Shown piece after piece: positions 23,501 through 35,500 of a stretch of 64,000 nucleotides of DNA; the first letter of the stretch is position 1, and each line of letters opens with the position of its first letter. The notes beneath the pieces are model-generated. The model was not told the origin of the DNA. It did not search any database and saw nothing but the letters and a program-made list of their open reading frames with translations. Source of the DNA: Capillidium heterosporum. Its lineage: Eukaryota > Entomophthoromycota > Entomophthoromycetes > Entomophthorales > Capillidiaceae. Made by a program: the position numbers and the translations under genes. The stretch lies in contig WBMQ01000004.1 of assembly GCA_016630905.1 (NCBI GenBank), positions 2,355,524 to 2,419,523 of the forward strand, given 5' to 3'.

Positions 23501-26500
23501 GATTCGAAGCAGCAGTCATCCTCAACAAGGTTTGGAAGGGGTACGTACAGCGCAAGCAATACTCTCGGCTAAAAAGTGCTACACTTTTAATCCAAGCTCG
23601 ATGGAGGGCCTTTAAGAAGGGACTAAGCCAACGTCGAGCGTACCTCCACTTGCTCCAACGTACCATTTCGATCCAACAGCTTTACCGAAAGAAGGTTGCG
23701 ACCCTGGCCTTTAGAAAATCCCGATTGGATGCTTGTCTGATACTGCAGCAATTTCTAAGACGACGGAAGCTAGCGTATGGCTTAGTACATCACAGTAAGC
23801 AGTGGGCGGCAGCTAAACGGATCCAAGCTGTGTATCGAGGTTCCCACCAGCGACATATCTACTTGAAACTTAAAGCTGCCGCTATCGTATGTCAGACAAG
23901 AAGACGGGCCTTAGTTTTAAGCAGCGCTCTGAAGCTGGATTATGAACGTCTGAAAAAGGTTACCCTCTTTATACAGGCTCGGTACCGCTTCGTTCAACAC
24001 CTCGACCAATTGCAACAGATGCGTCACGAAGCTGCAGTTTATATTCAGAGAATGGCCCGAGGCTACATCATCCGTAAGTATTATAGGCATGTTATATCGA
24101 AAGTCACCTATGTCCAGCAACTGAGACGAGCTACCGTCGTTACCCGAACCAATATTCAAAAATACCATCAGCTTAAATCAGCCACCATATTCTTGCAGTA
24201 CGTTGTCAGATTGTTCATAAAACAGAAGCGGCGATTCGAAAGGTGCACATCTGCTGCCACTGTTCTACAATCGTACGTCAGACGCCATTTCGCCATCGTA
24301 AAGCTGGCAGGACTGAAGGTTGAAGCTTCTGCTGCCACCAAAATTCAAGCTTGTTTCCGGATGCTGAGGGGGCGTAACAGCTACCAACACCTCAAGAAGG
24401 TTACTATTTATACGCAGCAGAAACGTAGGGCAACACAAGAGTCTAGGATGCTGACTTTTGAGTATCAACAACTGAAGCGATGTGCAATTTTCTTACAGAA
24501 CCGGCTTCGTTTCCTATGGTACCGCACTCAACTTCACAACACTCGCAGCCAAGCGGCTACTTGTATCCAAGTTGCTTGGAGGGGTTACCTGGCTCGAACG
24601 GAGCTTTCCCAATTGAAAAAGAGGTACTGGGCTGCCACGACGCTTCAAAAATATTACCGTACCAAAGTTGCTTCCCATGCCTATAAAGAGATAAAGATGG
24701 CAACTACCAGTTTCCAACGTAGATGGAGATCGTTACAACTTACTCGGTTCCACCAAGTTTCTTACACTCAATTGAAGTCTACGGCTGCTTTACTGCAGGC
24801 ACGATATAGATTTGTCAAGTACTACGATGCTCTCTGCACTACCCGTCACAACGCTGCCACTAAGATTCAATCGATCTGGTTTATGTTCAAGGCCAAGTTG
24901 GAGCTGTTCATACTCCGATGCTCAGCCGCTTCAACCAAAATCAGTGCTTTCTACAGAATGGTTGTGCTCCGACGTGAATATTTGCGTCTTAAATTGGCCT
25001 CCATCATAGTGTCTAAGTACCGAAAGTGCATCGTCCAGTCACGTAATACTCGACAAGCTTACCTCGAACTCAAAGCAGCTACAATAGTATCTCAGCGTAC
25101 TTATAGACACTACAACTTTGGGAAATCGATAAGAAAGCAATTTTTGGAGATCAAAAGTTCGGCTATCACCATCCAGAGAGCGTTGCGAGCTTACTGGTTA
25201 AGGAAAGATAAAGAGTATAGAGCAGCCGTTGCTATCCAAACCAATTGGAGAAGATACAGGTTACAGCAGATCTACAAAGTTCAAGTTCGAGAGTACCGGG
25301 CTGTCGTCCTACTCCAAGCTAGGTGGCGTAGCTACTCAGCCTCGAAAGCTTACCAGGTACTCAAATCGACTACTAACTTCATCGCCAATAGGAGGAGGCA
25401 GAGTGTCGCCAACCGAGCTATCAGCTATGAGTACCAAGAGTTGCGCAGAGCTACCATATTTGTCCAGAATACTTACCGTAGTATGAAGTTGGGCCAAATG
25501 GTCCAAAGTCAATACACCGAACTTAAGAGGGCAGCTACCGTGATCCAGAGTTTGTGGCGATGCAAACAGGCTAGGCAGGAGTTCAAAAATATTCAGGTTG
25601 CAGCTTGTACCGTTCAAGCTCGAAGACGTTCCCTACTACTAACCCGCAAAGCTGAAGAGGAGTTTACTGATCTGAAGTTAGCAACTATCTTTTGTCAACA
25701 CATCTTCCGTCACAGTAGGTTGTGTAAAGAGATTCGCGATCGATACCAGACTATGAAAGCAGCAGCCATCGTCATTCAGCATAAGTATAAGGAGCACTAC
25801 CGTCGTAGAGTTGCAAGGGCCGTGACCATCCAAAGGGCTTGGAACGACTTCAAGGTATGTAAAGAGGCTAAAGCGGAAGCCAGTCGAAAACGCCATATCC
25901 GCATGCTCTGGAACCAGTCAATTATCAACGTAGTTTGTCTTAACCGCGTATTCCAGCACTTTCAGTTACGTTACCAAGCGATCCGGCACAACAAGCATAT
26001 GGTTCTCAAGGTCTACTTGAAAAAATGGAACGTCAACTTACACACCCGTCTCCAAACAATTCGACAAGCCCGCCTGGTCAAACTCCAAGCTACAGCCGCC
26101 ACTCGCATCCAGACATTGATCCGAGCTTACTTGGCACGTAAGCGTCTCAACGCATCCAAATTGGTTGCTAAAGCATTGCAGCGTTTGTGGCGTGGTCCAT
26201 CAAGTCCGTAAAACTACGACTGCCCGCATCCAAAATGCCAGACGTAGGGTAACCCAAGCCAACGCCAAATCCATTTCGCAACCGCACCTCATACTCTCCA
26301 ACCGTACTACGTTGGCCCTCGAGATCCTAAGTAGTAGCCGTAGCTTGACTCAGATCATCCAGGCCTGTGAGCACCTTGTCGTCGTCACTAGATTGTCCCC
26401 TGCTTGTCGCCTACGCCTCATCGACCAGTACCACGTCATCAAAGTTATCCTGGCCCTTATGCGCTCGTGTAATCGAAGTCAGCCCCACCAGGAGATCCTC

Positions 26501-26929
26501 AAGCATGCCGTACTTATTTTGGAGAACCTATCTAGAGATCCTAGCTGTGCACCCAAGGTGCTACATACGACCGAGGAGGTCGATGATATTCTGGTGACTA
26601 TGTTGGCCCATCGCGACTTGAAGCACGTCATCAATGGCCTCCTGGTGACCCTTACTAATCTCGTTACTTATCCCCACTTGTTCCCTATTGTTAAAGAGGC
26701 GCCCATGCTGCAGACTAAATTGGAGACCGTCGGAAACCATATAAGGCGCAAATTGAAGATTCAAGGCTTGGGTGGTGGGGCTTATCATGGGAGGAGGGAT
26801 ATCAAGGCAAAAACAAAGGTGAAGGGGAAATTCGAGTACTCGGTTGGATTGCAGGGTATCGATTCGGCTAGGGAAGTGGATGCTCTGGAATTGGTGGAAA
26901 ATATCTTGAAGGCTTTGAAGCCAATTTAA
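20502..26929 (+). CDS. ASPM: ASPM / abnormal-spindle-like IQ-repeat protein
   Basis: This is a large microtubule-minus-end and spindle-pole protein of the ASPM type. Exons: 20502-21251, 21296-21320, 21369-21874, 21915-22058, 22096-22329 and 22372-26929, about 2071 residues. Domains in order: an ASH-type domain (about 105-240, GFGSTYPSKTLTRRF to LVWHPTKVGSF); a first calponin-homology domain (about 495-615, LAKDLRDGTRLFW then DIAQGHRDKTIGLLW, both diagnostic for ASPM); a second CH-like domain (about 655-790); a long IQ array of repeated A..IQ..R-type units for calmodulin light chains (about 795-1840); and a C-terminal armadillo-like region (RSCNRSQPHQEIL, ending near LELVENILKAL) that also matches ASPM. 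The reading frame changes by one base near 26190-26205, most simply one extra base in GGTCCATC. A 67-nt intron from GTAAGC at 26138 is the alternative. Identification is firm; the C-terminal junction is not. Confidence 0.85.
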
Positions 26930-27330
26930 AGTTGGGTCTTTGAAGGTTATGGTTTGAAATAAAGAGTTTGTATTATGTTTTGCTATATGGTTTGTTCTAT
27001 GCCGTTTGGGATGGGCTTAGATTCAGTTGGCGGATTTCTTTGGGATGTATAGATAGCTTTGAATTGATAAATGCTTTTGTGAGTTTGTATATATGATGTG
27101 TATAGTATTCAATGTATGTAATTTATATAGTGAATGGCTTTGATGGATTTATTGGCATGTTTTTGGTTATCAAGTGCTTTGTAAAGAGATATGATTGAAG
27201 AGAGATATATTAAGATTCCAAATTACTTGCATCGTAACCATATTTTCTGGAACAGTTCTCCCAAAAAACTTGAGTTTTCATTCCATCGAAATTTTCAACT
27301 CGCTTCACTTTTACAAAGTTAGACTACACC
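26930..27330. other. Intergenic: ASPM-like 3' region and prefoldin promoter
   Basis: About 400 bp between genes on the same strand, T-rich with TATATA-type words. No separate feature is recognised. Confidence 0.4.
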
Positions 27331-27815
27331 ATGGTAAAGAAAATTTCTAAAGTTTTGTAATTAGCTACTCGATCAACATACCTATAACCAAGACAAATAA
27401 ATTAACCAATATTCTAACTATCCTCTACTAGTTACAGCCGGAAGACGAATTAGAAGTTCAAGTTACTAGAGAGGATCAAGACAACATCAACTTGTTCTCC
27501 AAATTGACGACTCAAGTTGGTCAGAAGGAAGCCGAGTTGGAGAAGCTGTCGGTTGAAAAAGAGTACTTGGAAGAACTTTATACCGAGCTGGAATTGGCCG
27601 ATGAAGATGAGAAGGTTAGTTACAAGGTTGGTGATAGTTTTATTGATATGGTCTTGGAAGAGGCTATGGAGCGTCTGCAAAAGGATATGGAAGTTATACA
27701 GGCAAAATTGGACGACACCAAAGCTTTCATTGAGGAAGGTAATGGGAAGTTGGTGGAGTTGAAGGCTAGGCTGTATTCCAAGTTCGGTAATACGATTCAT
27801 TTGGAACGTGATTAA
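27331..27815 (+). CDS. GIM3: Prefoldin subunit 4 (beta type)
   Basis: This is a subunit of the hexameric prefoldin chaperone that hands unfolded actin and tubulin to the CCT chaperonin in the cytosol. Exon 1 (27331-27333) is only the start codon, with the intron's GTAAAG directly after it. Exon 2 runs 27432-27815, giving 128 residues, close to yeast Gim3 (129). Matches are VTREDQDNINLFSKL (family: VTFEDQQKINEFSKL), EYLEELYTELELADEDE, YKVGDSFIDM and the signature LKARLYSKFGNTIHLE. Both arms are coiled-coil heptads. Two in-frame acceptors, TAG at 27431 and CAG at 27437, would give MLQPEDEL or MPEDEL. The start is inferred because no in-frame ATG lies at the beginning of exon 2. Confidence 0.92.
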
Positions 27816-28711
27816 TATAGGCTCACCTGGTAAATTTTACGATTTTGTAGCTATGTTTGTAAATTTCGATTCTTTTGTATTTTAAATAGTGGTTTCTTTG
27901 TACAATGTATTTTTAACTTTATCGTTTTCAATTTTATTGAGGTTTAATTCTACAAACATTCGTACTTATCCTTGAAGTTATTTTGTTTTTATCAACAGTA
28001 TTCTAGCTTATATATTATTAGCTGTGGTGTTCAAATTGTCAAATGCGGTATAGTATTCCATCTTCTTTAAAATACATCTTCTAGTATAAGGTGGTGTTTT
28101 AAACTTGATTATTCTATCCTTATAAATTGTTGTAGTTGGAAGAGATATATCTTAAAAGCTCTATTATCGACAGTTGTTTACTAGGCTTAAATCTAGTTTT
28201 ATTTTCTTTTATTCTAAACCAGCTTTGTACTTTCAATAGATGGATCCTTTTAAAGTTGAATAAGCTGCTGGTTACATCCTTTTTACCTTTATATATGTAT
28301 ATTGTAGGATAGCTTAATAGTTATATGGCTATTAATGTTAGCTTTGACACATGTGTTCGCTTTAGTATAAAGAAATCACCCTTTTAATATACTTTTTATC
28401 ATATTTAGCTATAGAATGGTATAGCTTTCTACTGGTGTAAGTCTATGTTAAGCATCATCTCAATCCTACAGATAGTCGGGTTTCTAGCCAAACCAAGATT
28501 CTTCAAATAGAATTTCCAAGAAAAGACTACATCACAGGCTTCATAACTTGGAATAATTTCGATTTCGTTAAAAGCACTACAAAGTTCCACAAATGATAGG
28601 CCGGCGCTTGGTTGGTTGGGTAAATTATTCCTAGCCAAACCAAATCTACCATTCAAATTAGGGTGATGTAGCTTGTCGAAATCCAAATTCTCTTTCCCAA
28701 ACCCAATAAAA
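27816..28711. other. Intergenic: prefoldin 3' region and BRO1 promoter
   Basis: About 900 bp with no clear gene. The part next to BRO1 (28430-28711) is less AT-rich and has an antisense open frame (28429-28773, 114 codons) that overlaps the first BRO1 exon. I do not recognise it as a protein. It may simply reflect conserved 5' UTR and promoter sequence. Confidence 0.4.
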
Positions 28712-31700
28712 ATGGCCCAGATTCCATTCATACACATGAGCTGCAAGCGTACAGACGAGGTGGATTGGAGCACTCCACTAAAGTCCTACATCGAAGTAAA
28801 TTACCAGGACGACAGCAGCAAGTACCAGGAAGAGCTATCCAGCTTCCATCGAATGCGACAAGACATGAGGGGTGCTGGCTTAGATTCAACAGGCCGAGAT
28901 CTTTTATACCGCTACTACGGCCAGCTTGACCTTTTAGACCTAAGATTCCCAATTGACGAAAACAACATAAGGGTGTCCTTCAGCTGGTATTTATTAGCAT
29001 TGTATTTTCTTAACATTTCCAAGGTACGACGTGTTCACCCAGAAATCAGTTTCCCAGTTTTCGTTAGCTTATGAGAAGGCTTGTGTCATTTTCAACATTG
29101 CTGCAGTCGTATCAGCGATGGGAGCCAGTCAGAACCGATCCGAAGTTTTAGGGTTGAAGCAGGCCTTTCACTACTTACAAGCATCGGCCGGTATATACTC
29201 CTACATAAATGAGAACTTTTTACATGCACCTACATCCGACTTGAACCGAGAGAACATCAAGCTCCTTGCACAAATAATGTTGGCCCAGGCTCAAGAGTGC
29301 TTTATTGAAAAGTGCCTACATGAGAAGAAAAAGTCCAATTTGATTAGCAAGCTAGCTTCCCAGGCTACGTATCTGTACTCAAACATAAGCGACAGCATGT
29401 CCGAAGGGTTGGCAAAGGATTCATTCCCTTTGTCCTGCCAACAATTCATTCAAGTAAACAGCTTTTGCAAAAATTCACTAACATCGCTTAGGCAAAGAAC
29501 AAGTATTACTACTCTTTAGCCCACTACCATAAGGCCATCGCCCTTGAAGAAACAAGTGGGTATGGAGAAGCAGTGTCAAGACTAACTGTAGCTGAGACGC
29601 TTGCCAAAGAAGCCAACAAACTAAGCATTTCTGCCTCTCGCTCCTTCGGCCATTCGAAAAGCGTCATTTTCCCATCCGATTCGGGAACTTCCTTTTCCGA
29701 GATAACCAAGCTTAACCACGAGGCGATCCTTGAAAAGAGGGACTCGGCAATCAAAGATAACGAGCTCGTGTACCATGACCTCGTCACCAAGGCCGAAATT
29801 CTAACTCCCATCGAAAAGTTGTCAGCTGCCAACCCAATCCTATTCAGTGAGCTTTACTCTCCAACCGACATGACCAAGGTTATTGGACCCGATGTCTTCA
29901 GCAAGCTAATTCCCCTATCTGTACACGAGTCCTCCTCCCTATACTCGGAGGAAAAGGCAAAGATCATAAGGAAAGAAGCTGAGCGTGTGGAGCTTACCAA
30001 CGTTGAACTCGATGCCTCCCTATCGTACCTTGAACTCCCACACTGTTTAGCAAAATACAAGAAGAATTCCAGTCTATCCCTCCAAAGCCTTACTGAGCCA
30101 CCATCTGAAATCACCCAGATTGCTTCCAGCATCCACAAATCTGAAGTAAGCCAGGGATCCTTATATGCCAACATTTCTTCCCTACAAGCTTTGAACGACT
30201 CCTTGCGAAAGACGTTGGAAGATGCCAACAGTCTGTTGATAAGCGATGGTCAAAACTACGAAAACTTCCGTGCCAAGTACAGTGGGAATTGGAAGCAAGA
30301 ACCCCCGTCCATTGCCACCAACAAATTGCGGATCGACATTAACAAGAACCTCGAGATTTTGGAAAGCGCAGCCAAGTCGGATTACGCCTCCTTGGAAAAG
30401 TTCAACAAAATCAAGCATGACCTGGATATACTGACGTCTAGCCCCGATTCCGACGCTTTAGGTAGGTTCTTTGCTGAGGCGATTATCAAGGTGTCGACTT
30501 CTGGAGGGTCATCCTCGGCCAATATTTCATCGTTAGTAGAGGTTGAAAAGGAGGATACTCTAGAAGGTATCATCGCCGTCATCGAGGAGTGTTTGGATCG
30601 CTTGGAAACCCTTCGCAAAGAGCGTTTGACGGTACTCCAAGACCTCAAAGACAAATCCCAGTCCGACGATATATCTTCGATCCTCGTTTTGAACAAGAAG
30701 TTGGCATCGGTCGAACCTCAGATTTTCTCAAATGAGTTGGAAAAGTACCGCGGGCATCAGAACCGCATAACTTCCACCGTACACCACCAGCAGGCAACCC
30801 TCCAGGAGCTGACGGCTGCAGTCCAAAAACTACTGGCCAGCAATGAAGGTCGCTTCATCAGCCAAGGGTGGGACCTAGCTTCCAATACCCGCAACCAGAT
30901 CATCCAAAAGCTACAAAACGCAGCGAACTGTGTACAACGAACTCAGTGCCAACTACAGCAACGGTCACGAATTCTACTCGAAACAAAAATTGAACATCAA
31001 CGACCTTTACGACAAAATTCAAACCGTCGTCACGGACCGAAGGAGAGAGGGGGATAGCTTGGTAGAAAGGATTGAGAACGAGAGAAGAAACAGCTACACC
31101 GAGCCAAGCCAACCTTCAACTCTAACTCACGACGGTAGCAAATTCGCACCAACTGCTCCGCCCGTCTTAGCGAACAATTCGATTCGTGATCTCGCTTCCG
31201 ACTTTCAAAGCATGAACTTGCACCAAAATCCAAGCCAATCCAACCCAATGTACAGTGCTTCTCCTTACGCTAAAGCTGCACCGCCTGCCATTCCTCAGCA
31301 GTACGCCTCCAATCCTTACACCATGTACAGCTCGCCCGATGTACCACAGCCCAGTTTAAATCAACCTAATCCAGCTGGTACACCACAGCACAACTCCCAG
31401 CTCTACCAGCCACATCCATCCCAAGCTTACAACGCCACCAGTGGCGCTAGCTATACTACCAGCCCACCTCGCCTCTATGATCCCCATCCATCGGCTCCGG
31501 TTCCAGCCCCACCTAGTAACTACATGGCTCGACCAGCCCCACCTAATGCACCTAACCAAACGTACTACACACCTCCCCCTTCCCAGTACCCAGCCCATAA
31601 CACTACCATATACAACCAGGCCCCACCCCCGTCATCCACTATACAATATGCGGCGCCTAACCCCCACAATCCTAACTTCCACGCTGGACCCCACCAATCC

Positions 31701-31946
31701 CATGGGTCCTACCAGCCACAAGTGCAAGCACCACCACAGAATTTTGCGCATGGATCCCTTCAAGGACAGGGGCCTCCTATTCCCCCCAACCCATACCAAG
31801 CTGAAACCAACTACTACAACCGTCCACCACCACCGCCTCCTCAACAGCAACAGCAGCAGCCGGGCTATGGCTATCAAAACCAGCAGTACCGTCCCCAGAC
31901 CCAGGCTCAGCCGCAAAGCTATTACCAGTATCCACCTAGGCCTTAG
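28712..31946 (+). CDS. BRO1: BRO1-domain ESCRT adaptor (Bro1/Vps31, ALIX family)
   Basis: This protein acts at endosomes, where it binds ESCRT-III Snf7 and recruits deubiquitination during multivesicular-body sorting. Exons 28712-28986, 29024-29453 and 29492-31946 give about 1052 residues. The BRO1 domain (about 1-390) shows MRQDMRGAGLDSTGRDLLYR, YYGQLDLLDLRFP, SWYDVFTQKS and FSLAYEKACVIFNIAAV. The coiled-coil V domain follows (about 400-760), then a Pro/Tyr/Gln-rich tail (about 770-1052) with PPPPPP and QQQQQQ runs. A long proline-rich tail favours Bro1 over Rim20/PalA. Near 30920-30932 the frame shifts by one base in the middle of the V domain. Both sides read as good V-domain sequence (IIQKLQNAA, then YNELSANYSNGHEFY), and no acceptable intron explains it. 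Confidence 0.88.
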
Positions 31947-32507
31947 GTAGGGTAAATTTTTAAATAAAGTGTTTAGTTTAAATTGAACTTTGAGATTCTT
32001 GAAGGTTTATACACTTTTGGGTTTGATTCTTGATATAGGAACAAATATATATCCAAGTGTTTGTAGTTGGTACTTTTGCTTTTGTCAAAGTTTAGTTTGA
32101 TGGTTGTTAAGAACCATCAAAAAAGTTGGTGAGAAGGTAGGTGATCGGTTTGAATAGTAGGTAGAGTTTCTTATAACGGTAAGTTTGGGATTTGTTAGTA
32201 AAAATTATATTGATATCTAGCAATTTGGTATTATCAAAAAACTGCTATATCCATATACCTTACATTTAAGAGTAGGTATATGTGGATGCTATAAAAATAA
32301 AATACATTTAAACATAAATATGGAAAATATAAGATACACCATCGATACGTCAACCTGTTTACTTGTAAAAAATAAATGAAAATATCATGTCGGATCAGGT
32401 GAAGGGAATGTTAGTTGGATAAAATTGTAGTATAAGGGGAGAAAAGAAGAAATAATAGAAACGTTCTATACACACGTCGGGCTGAGTTAAACTAAACTGT
32501 AGGAAGC
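31947..32507. other. Convergent intergenic region with two hairpins
   Basis: It holds the 3' ends of BRO1 (+) and eIF4G (-). A perfect 10-bp inverted repeat (TTTGATGGTT, 6-nt loop, AACCATCAAA) lies at 32096-32121 and is followed by A residues. A second, imperfect one (ATATCCATATACCT ... AGGTATATGTGGAT) lies at about 32247-32287. They could be 3' UTR structures or remnants of foldback elements. Confidence 0.5.
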
Positions 32508-35500
32508 TTAAGACAGGGATGAGTACCAAGGAGCCGCTTCAATAGCCTTGGAGACGAAATCCAACTTGGCGTCATCGACCAATTTCTTTAGCATGACAGC
32601 AGTTCGGTTGTCGGGGTGGTAAAGTAGAGTTAGGTCGGCAGCTCCAGACTCGATATCCTTAACCAACTCCTCCTCCTTGTTGAGCTTCCTACGGTTCAAT
32701 GCATATGCGGTAAACAGCTTAGGTCCGACTGGTAGACGGGAAGGCATCTCAGTCAAAGGCTCAGCAGCCTCGATCAACTGGGCTAGAGAAACTTGGTAGC
32801 TCGAGAGGAATAAGGCAAAGGTCTCGTTGGCCGAAGGTACATCCAAAAGTAGATCGTCAAGTTCAAAGGCAAACTTCTTGGCACCTTCCAAAAAGTCCTC
32901 AGTGGTGATGAGCTGGCTCTCGTAGATTTTGGTGAAGAGCTCAGCAACTAGTACAATCTCAGCCTGCTTCTTGTCGATAGCAACCGAGATGAACTTGGTA
33001 ATGATACGCTCGTTGCAGTTTTGCTCACTAAGTTTTTCAAGACCGTACTTGGTCTCATCAAAGTCCTTCAAGTTGAGGTATTCGTTAAGAATGTTGGTGA
33101 TGGAGCGATCAATAGCTTCGGGGGCCATTTGCTCGACCGATTCGGGCTCGTCGGTAACTTCGGCGGCGGGGCTGGTGGATCTGGGCTGCAGCTTGAGCTT
33201 GGGGCGGGTCGCGCTTTCGGTAGGTTTGGAGTCGCCACTCTGGTTCAACAAGTCGAACATGTTGGAGCCTCTAGAAATGCTAGGCTTCTTGGCATCCTTG
33301 GAGAGTCCTTTACCGGACAGCGAGTTGAAGACGTTGCTGGTAGGTCCCAAGTTGATGTTGGATCCCGTCTTGCTGCGGGTAAAGTTGCCAAAGCTGGAGA
33401 TGTCGCCAGTCTGTTTGCGTCCCAGAGAAGAGGTACCAGAGACCTTGTTCCAGCCGTCGCTGGACTTGTCTTTGTCACGCGAATCGTAAGAGCTTCGAGA
33501 GTGATGGACGGGCATGGGACGGCCGGCAGAGGAGTTGTTGCGGCGCAACTTCTCCTGTCGAGCCTTCTCCTCGGCCTCACGGTCGGCATCCTCCTTGATC
33601 TGCTGCAGCGTCTTGGGTCCAGTGCCCTTCTGGGCCCACTTGTTCTTGCGCAGGTCTATGAGGTCCATGAGCATGAACCTAATACGCTGGCTCAGGTTCT
33701 TGTTGACGGACCAGTCCTGGATAGCCTGGAAGTACTTGGTCATGATCTTCTCATTGATCGGGGTGTCGATCTGGGAACCAATGGTCGTCATCAGTTTGGC
33801 CAAACTCTCACCTTCCTCATCGTCAGGGTCCTTGCTGATGAGGTCGTGGATGCACGAGTGCATGATCTTCTCGATCAACATTCTGCATTTGAACAACTCA
33901 CCGATGAACCGCAATAAACCTAGGCCTTGACGCTTCTTCTTGGCGGCGATGTAGTACTCGTCGGACATGAGATCGACCGCTTCAGGCTTGCTAGTGTCGA
34001 CGTCGGTCTTCCAGCCTTTCTGGTAGTTCTCCTGGCAGCGCGTCAATAGGTACTTGCGGAAGAGGGAGCCACCAGCAGTTAAAGAACCGTCCTTGCTCTT
34101 GACGTTGACATCCTTGATCTCGGGGTCCAGGTCGTTGTGCATGACGACACATAGCCTAGCGTACATGGCCGAGAAGTTGGGTTCGTCGGTAGCCTTTTCG
34201 AAGATGAGCTTGATAACGGTTTGTAACGTGAACCCATCCTCCTCGTCCTTGGACTCGTTGCCGATGCCGACGATCTGGGAGGAGATGCTGTCGAATTTCT
34301 CGAGGGTGAGCTTGTTGAGGAGGGATTTGACTCTGCGGGAGATAACTGCTTCCTGGTCTTCCTCATCCTTCTTGGGGATCCAGCGGTTCTCCGTCTTCTC
34401 CAAAGGAACTACCTGATCCAAGGGGATGGTGGGTGCACCCTGCTGGTTGTGGCCATGCTTGCCACCTCTGCCACCGCTGCGTCCGCCACGGCCACGAGAC
34501 CCCTTGTCACCACTAGACAAGTTGGGGGCAAGGCCAGGAAGGTTCGTCCCACTGGAGGAACGGTGCATTGTGCTGTTGCGCGAGAGGTTTCCGAGGGGAA
34601 GCTTGAAGCGGTCATCTCCGGACTTGCCTTTGGATCCCATACCGTCTTTGTCGTCCCTGAACGAGTTTCCGCGGCCACCACGTCCACTACGGCGATCGTT
34701 GTCGAAGCGGTTGCCATCGTCACCTCCGGGTCCAAAGTTGAACTTCATGTCCTTGGGCTTGGACTGACAGGCATCCTTGAATTGAAGCAAGAAGTTTCGA
34801 TCGTAGATGAACTTGTCGTCGGGTAGCTTTGGTGAGCTGATGTGAGAGGGGTAGTTGATGCTGTTGATGTACTGGGAGACGCTCAAGGGGGATGTGGCGG
34901 TGTTGCTCAATGTCTGGTTGGATTGGGATCTTACAAGTCCAGGTCGGATGTTCTCCAGCGGGCTAGGCTTATTCAAATGAAGCTTGCTTGGGGCAATCGG
35001 CCCAAGTCCAGGCGGTCCGGAAGTAAGCGACCTCTGTGGCTCGGTAGCTTTGATCTTGGGCGAAGACTCAGCATCCTCTTTCTGGTCATCGGAGTTTGAA
35101 TCGGAGTCTGAGTTGCTAGGAGAAAGGATCTTTCTTTCGGATCTTGCTGCCCTTCTAGGTTTGTTGCTGGCCAGTAAAATGGTTTCCGTTTTAGCTGCAA
35201 CGATGGTTGGGCCAGGAGAGTTGGAACCTTCGGAGTCCGAGCCTTCTTTGGTGGATTCTTCTTTGATTTTGGGCTCCTCCTCCTGTTTAGCAGAGCTATC
35301 CTTGATGGCTACCTTATCTTCCTTGGGTTCTTCAGGGATCTTTTCACTGGCTACGGGCTCTTTGGCAACAGGTTCTGTAGGTACAGGCTTAGCTTCAGCT
35401 TCGGTTTGCTTAGCATCAACAAGGGGTTTCTTGTCTTCCAATTTAGTAGCAACTTCCTTGGGTGCTACCGGCTCAACAGCTTTGGGCACAGTAGCTGTAG

